Under the pieces are notes generated by a model, which saw nothing but the letters and a program-made list of their open reading frames with translations, did no database searches and was not told the DNA's origin. Both the position numbers and the translations under genes were made by a program. A DNA stretch of 64,000 nucleotides from Lepidurus packardi (Eukaryota; Arthropoda; Branchiopoda; Notostraca; Triopsidae), in assembly GCA_023053545.1 (NCBI GenBank), contig JAKZAN010000004.1, positions 6,510,001 through 6,574,000 of the forward strand, read 5' to 3'. Positions 60,782-64,000 of the stretch are shown here, piece by piece. Positions within the stretch are counted from its first letter, which is position 1. Each line of letters opens with the position of its first letter.

Positions 60782-61582
60782 ATGGAAGTGCTCATGTGTA
60801 TCGCAGCCTTTTTTCTGATCGCCTTTTTCGTCATTGATGTGTGGTACTTCCTAAGGTTACTCTACATGTTTATCCACACCAGCCTCCTTCCAAAGATGAG
60901 TCCAATGGATCCGTTTGTAGTTTTCGGTAATCTTTTTTTCGTTTCGTCTTGATTTATTGTATTTATATTTTAAGTCTAAACACTAAAAACTAAATATATT
61001 TTAAGTCCAAGTATTGGTGTTTCTTTAAACTGTGAATTTCAGGCGTGTGTACTTCAACAGACATTGATATGATGTTGACTCACAAGAACAATGGTCGCTA
61101 TTTGCGTGAAGTGGATTTCGCGATGGTGAACTTTTGGCTACGAACTGGACTTTGGTCGGAACTTAGACGCCGGAATAGTTCACTGCTACTCCAAGAAACG
61201 ACCGTGCGCTACCGTAGGCCCATTGCCTTGTTCTCTGCGTATCGCATTCAGACCCGGGTAAAAAGAACTCTTTGAATTATTTGGAAAGGCATATGCATTA
61301 ATGTATGGTTTATCGATTAAGGTCTTGCACTGGGATGACACAGCTGTCTATTTCGAACATTGTTTTGTGACATTGCACGATGATTTCTTGCGGTCTATTG
61401 TCGTTTGCAAGCAGAGGATCGTTGGTGGAGCTAAACTAGGGAGCATCTTCCACGATGTGTTTAACAATAATATCCCCCAAGCTGAACCTGCTCTTCATTT
61501 TCAAAAGTGGATCGAGCTTAACGAGGCCATCAAGTATCCAACGCAACTGGGCACAGGAAGAACGAAACCCGAAGAGAGTTGA
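60782..61582 (+). CDS. THEM6: THEM6-like protein (hotdog-fold, ER membrane)
   Basis: Three exons: 60782-60926, 61043-61257 and 61322-61582, giving 206 residues; human THEM6 has 208. The first exon encodes an N-terminal hydrophobic helix (VLMCIAAFFLIAFFVIDVW) that anchors the protein. The second has the family block DIDMMLTHKNNGRYLREVDF and TVRYRRPIALFSAYRIQTR, the core of the thioesterase-like hotdog fold. The third reads VLHWDDTAVYFEHCFVTLHD and EPALHFQKWIELNEAIKYP. THEM6 is an ER-associated member of the thioesterase superfamily linked to lipid homeostasis; whether it hydrolyses acyl-CoA is not settled. Start ATG 60782 lies in AGCCATGG. It is a compact gene with no close neighbours. Confidence 0.92.
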
Positions 61583-64000
61583 AGCGAAGTGCTGCCTTTA
61601 CCTTTGCTTTTGTGGCTCAATGGTTGAAATATGTAACATAATCTAGGTACTTTTGGTATGTTTTTTTCATTATTTTAATACCTTGTCTCTCCGTGTTGGA
61701 AACATGGACCTAAGAGTGTATGCGCTCTACCCCTAAATAGTTTTTCTGGTCTTTTTAAACTAGTTTAAGACTTATGATGAACTCGGGTTTGCATGTGCGT
61801 TACCAGTTATAAACAGCAATTTTCTATTGGACTTTCAATCATGATTCAATAATGCAAGGAAAAGGAGATGCTAGAATCCAAACGAGTTGTTTTGTCCCGT
61901 CAGGCAAAAGTTTCTTATACTTGTTTTCTCCCCCTCCCCTATTATTAAGCAAAAAAGGTGGAATGGCAGATTATAAATTTTGGGCGTGTTAGCGTTATTG
62001 ATCTTTTTCGTACACGTTTCGTACACGTTGGATAATTGCTAGCGTTTTGTTTAAATGTTTCTATGATAGTTGACATGTTCAAAGCTCTTAACTTGGCTAA
62101 TTTTGTACAGTGTGTCTATATATAAGAGAATGAGAGTTTTCTGTAGTTGTTTCTTTCTCTCCAATAAAAAAAGTTTTAATAGTAGTTTTATTTATTTTTA
62201 CACATGTTGAACTTCATTGATCTTTTAATTATACGTTTGGCTCACGTGTCTGCTATGGTATTTGGAAGCATTTTGTTTGGGGTTTCAGTGACAGTTAACG
62301 ACAGCCTCTTAGTTCTAACTTGACTAAAGTAGTACAGTGACAACGCAAACCGAGTTGTCCTCATTAAAAAGGCCGGAGCGAGCGTGAAAACCAACTAGTA
62401 GGAAGTGGAATTGTAATGCAAATGAAAACAGAGTTAGTGTGTGGGTTTACTTGGGAAAGCCGGGTCATTTAAAGAATATTTATTTTTCTCTTCCAGCAAT
62501 TGGGGCAGAAAGTTTGCTTTCGGCACAGAAGAAGAGGATAATATTTGACTTTGAGAGGAGAGCGTAAAAAAAGTAAAAGATAAAAAAGTAGAAGGAAAAA
62601 AAAGAATTGATAGAGAGAAGCAATAGCCCCAGACAGTTTGTGTTAGAATTTATTGTCATTCACGGAAGGTTCGAACTTCAAAATCAAATTAGCGCGCCGC
62701 TTCTACCGGAAAATGCGCTCAACACACAAAAAATAACGACAGTTAGGAGAAAGTTCGCGCCAAGCCTTGCTGTTTATTTTTGTGGAGCCTCCCAATTAGC
62801 CCTTAGTTAGTGTAGATTTCCATGAACAATCGGGTATTTTATAAAGCTGTCCTTTCCTAATATTCTCCTTCAGGGTTTACGACTTTAAAATTTGCCTCAT
62901 AGTACAAAATGGTCCAAGGTTTATTACCATCATCCGTCTCTTATGACCTTTCTTGCAGTGTTAATCTTCTGAACATAAAACGAAGGTTTTTGTGGCACGA
63001 AAAGTGCTACTTTCTGAATCATAATTAGGAACGTAGGCTGTTCCGAAGGTACTAAATACTATCCTCTCTGTGTATAATCGTAAAAAAAAGTTTTGTTTTG
63101 TTCTAGGATTAACATCTTGCTTGTTCGAAGAAGGCGCAGAGCCAAATTGAAATGGAAATTTCGCTACTCATTAAAAAGCTATTAACCAGGTACCCTTGAT
63201 CTTACGATCGTTTCCCTTGATTGACATCAAGTAGAAGATTGATGTAAGCTTTGGTCCTAACGTATTCGTGTGATTTTATTTTATTATATTTTACATGAGC
63301 TGTTATGAACGCTATATGAGCAGAACTATGTGTCGCCCAACAAGGGACTAAGGCTAAACTCAATTATAGAGTTTTCAACTATGTGTGCTAAACTTTGGGG
63401 GGCCAACGTCACGGCTTGAAGGGTAAACGGGACATTTTCGTTACCCTTTCATTTAGGGAGGGTGCCTATACTTGTGAACGTTTGCAAGCCAGCTTAGAGT
63501 CGGTCGCCTTCAAAGGAAGAATAACATACTTGTTGTTGGTTGACATTTTCCGGGAAAACTACGCATACACATGCACTCACACATGACCTGCAAGGAACAA
63601 TGTGAAAACAATGAATCTGCATTTTTATGCAAACATAAACGAGTTAGGCGTCCCCAAGAGGTCCATAAGGAGGCTGACAATGAAGAAAAACTCGAGATAC
63701 TGTACAGTTTGACGTTGCCATTTGTTCCGTGAGAGTACGTGCACTATGTGCCAAGTTCAAAAAGAAGAAAAACGAGAAAACGCCGTTAGGCTTTTATCAA
63801 AACTATTACGAGCGGGGGAAAAGGTAAAAGAGAAAATCTTCTATTAGTTCAGTGGCTAGCCAGGCGTGTGCTGTTTTATCGAAGAGGTTGCATATAGGTT
63901 ACGCTTATCAGGCTTTTACGGTCTAAATTGCCGTTTTTCTTTTTCTTTTTATTTCCTACCCGACCAATTTGCCTCTTTCCGGTTCGTCTGAGATGCTAGG
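61583..64000. other. THEM6-like 3' UTR and downstream non-coding sequence
   Basis: A clear polyadenylation signal AATAAA at 62163-62168 (CTCTCCAATAAAAAAAG) could end the THEM6-like transcript, giving a 3' UTR of about 600 bases. The rest to the window end is AT-rich with short open frames only; no gene is supported. Confidence 0.45.
62163..62168 (+). terminator. Polyadenylation signal for THEM6-like gene
   Basis: AATAAA hexamer about 580 bases after the stop codon, in the context CTCCAATAAAAAAAGTTTT. Confidence 0.45.

Overview
The window is nuclear DNA from an animal, most likely an arthropod (mite or small crustacean rather than a vertebrate). The genes have short GT-AG introns, mostly 50-400 bases. 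The synaptotagmin closely follows the insect synaptotagmin-1 pattern. One tRNA gene sits inside an intron. The non-coding part is AT-rich and full of homopolymers, (GA)n, (TA)n and (CA)n. The exact lineage cannot be fixed from the sequence.

Layout. 1-1 kb: a decayed Tigger/pogo-type transposon, then the upstream region of a Sprouty gene. 1.0-2.7 kb: a complete Sprouty coding sequence in one exon, strikingly GC-rich. 2.7-33.8 kb: about 31 kb without any recognisable conserved gene. It holds a second Tigger/pogo copy, three copies of a palindromic MITE, several diverged segmental duplications, a fragment of a THAP zinc-finger domain, large microsatellites, and a few possible but unproven exons or promoters (around 8 kb, 18.5 kb, 19.6 kb, 20.9 kb and 33.1 kb). 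33.8-54.6 kb: five genes packed on the + strand, namely polyprenol reductase (SRD5A3-like), a BTBD10/KCTD20-like BTB protein, synaptotagmin-1, TMEM131 (with a tRNA-Asn gene in an intron) and an unnamed long coiled-coil protein. 54.6-60.8 kb: non-coding. 60.8-61.6 kb: a THEM6-like gene. The rest is non-coding.

The genes are not one pathway. Two touch the secretory route: polyprenol reductase makes dolichol for N-glycosylation in the ER, and TMEM131 helps secretory cargo such as collagen leave the ER. Synaptotagmin-1 is the calcium sensor of synaptic vesicle release. Sprouty is a feedback inhibitor of receptor tyrosine kinase signalling, and the long gene-poor stretch beside it is the kind of place where its enhancers would be expected.

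I found no clear new biological system. The best leads are a possible truncating alternative exon inside synaptotagmin-1, the MITE and Tigger families, and a candidate multi-exon gene at 7.9-8.8 kb. Exon coordinates below were read by eye from splice signals, reading phase and family similarity. For the five multi-exon family genes and the coiled-coil gene the summed exon lengths are multiples of three.
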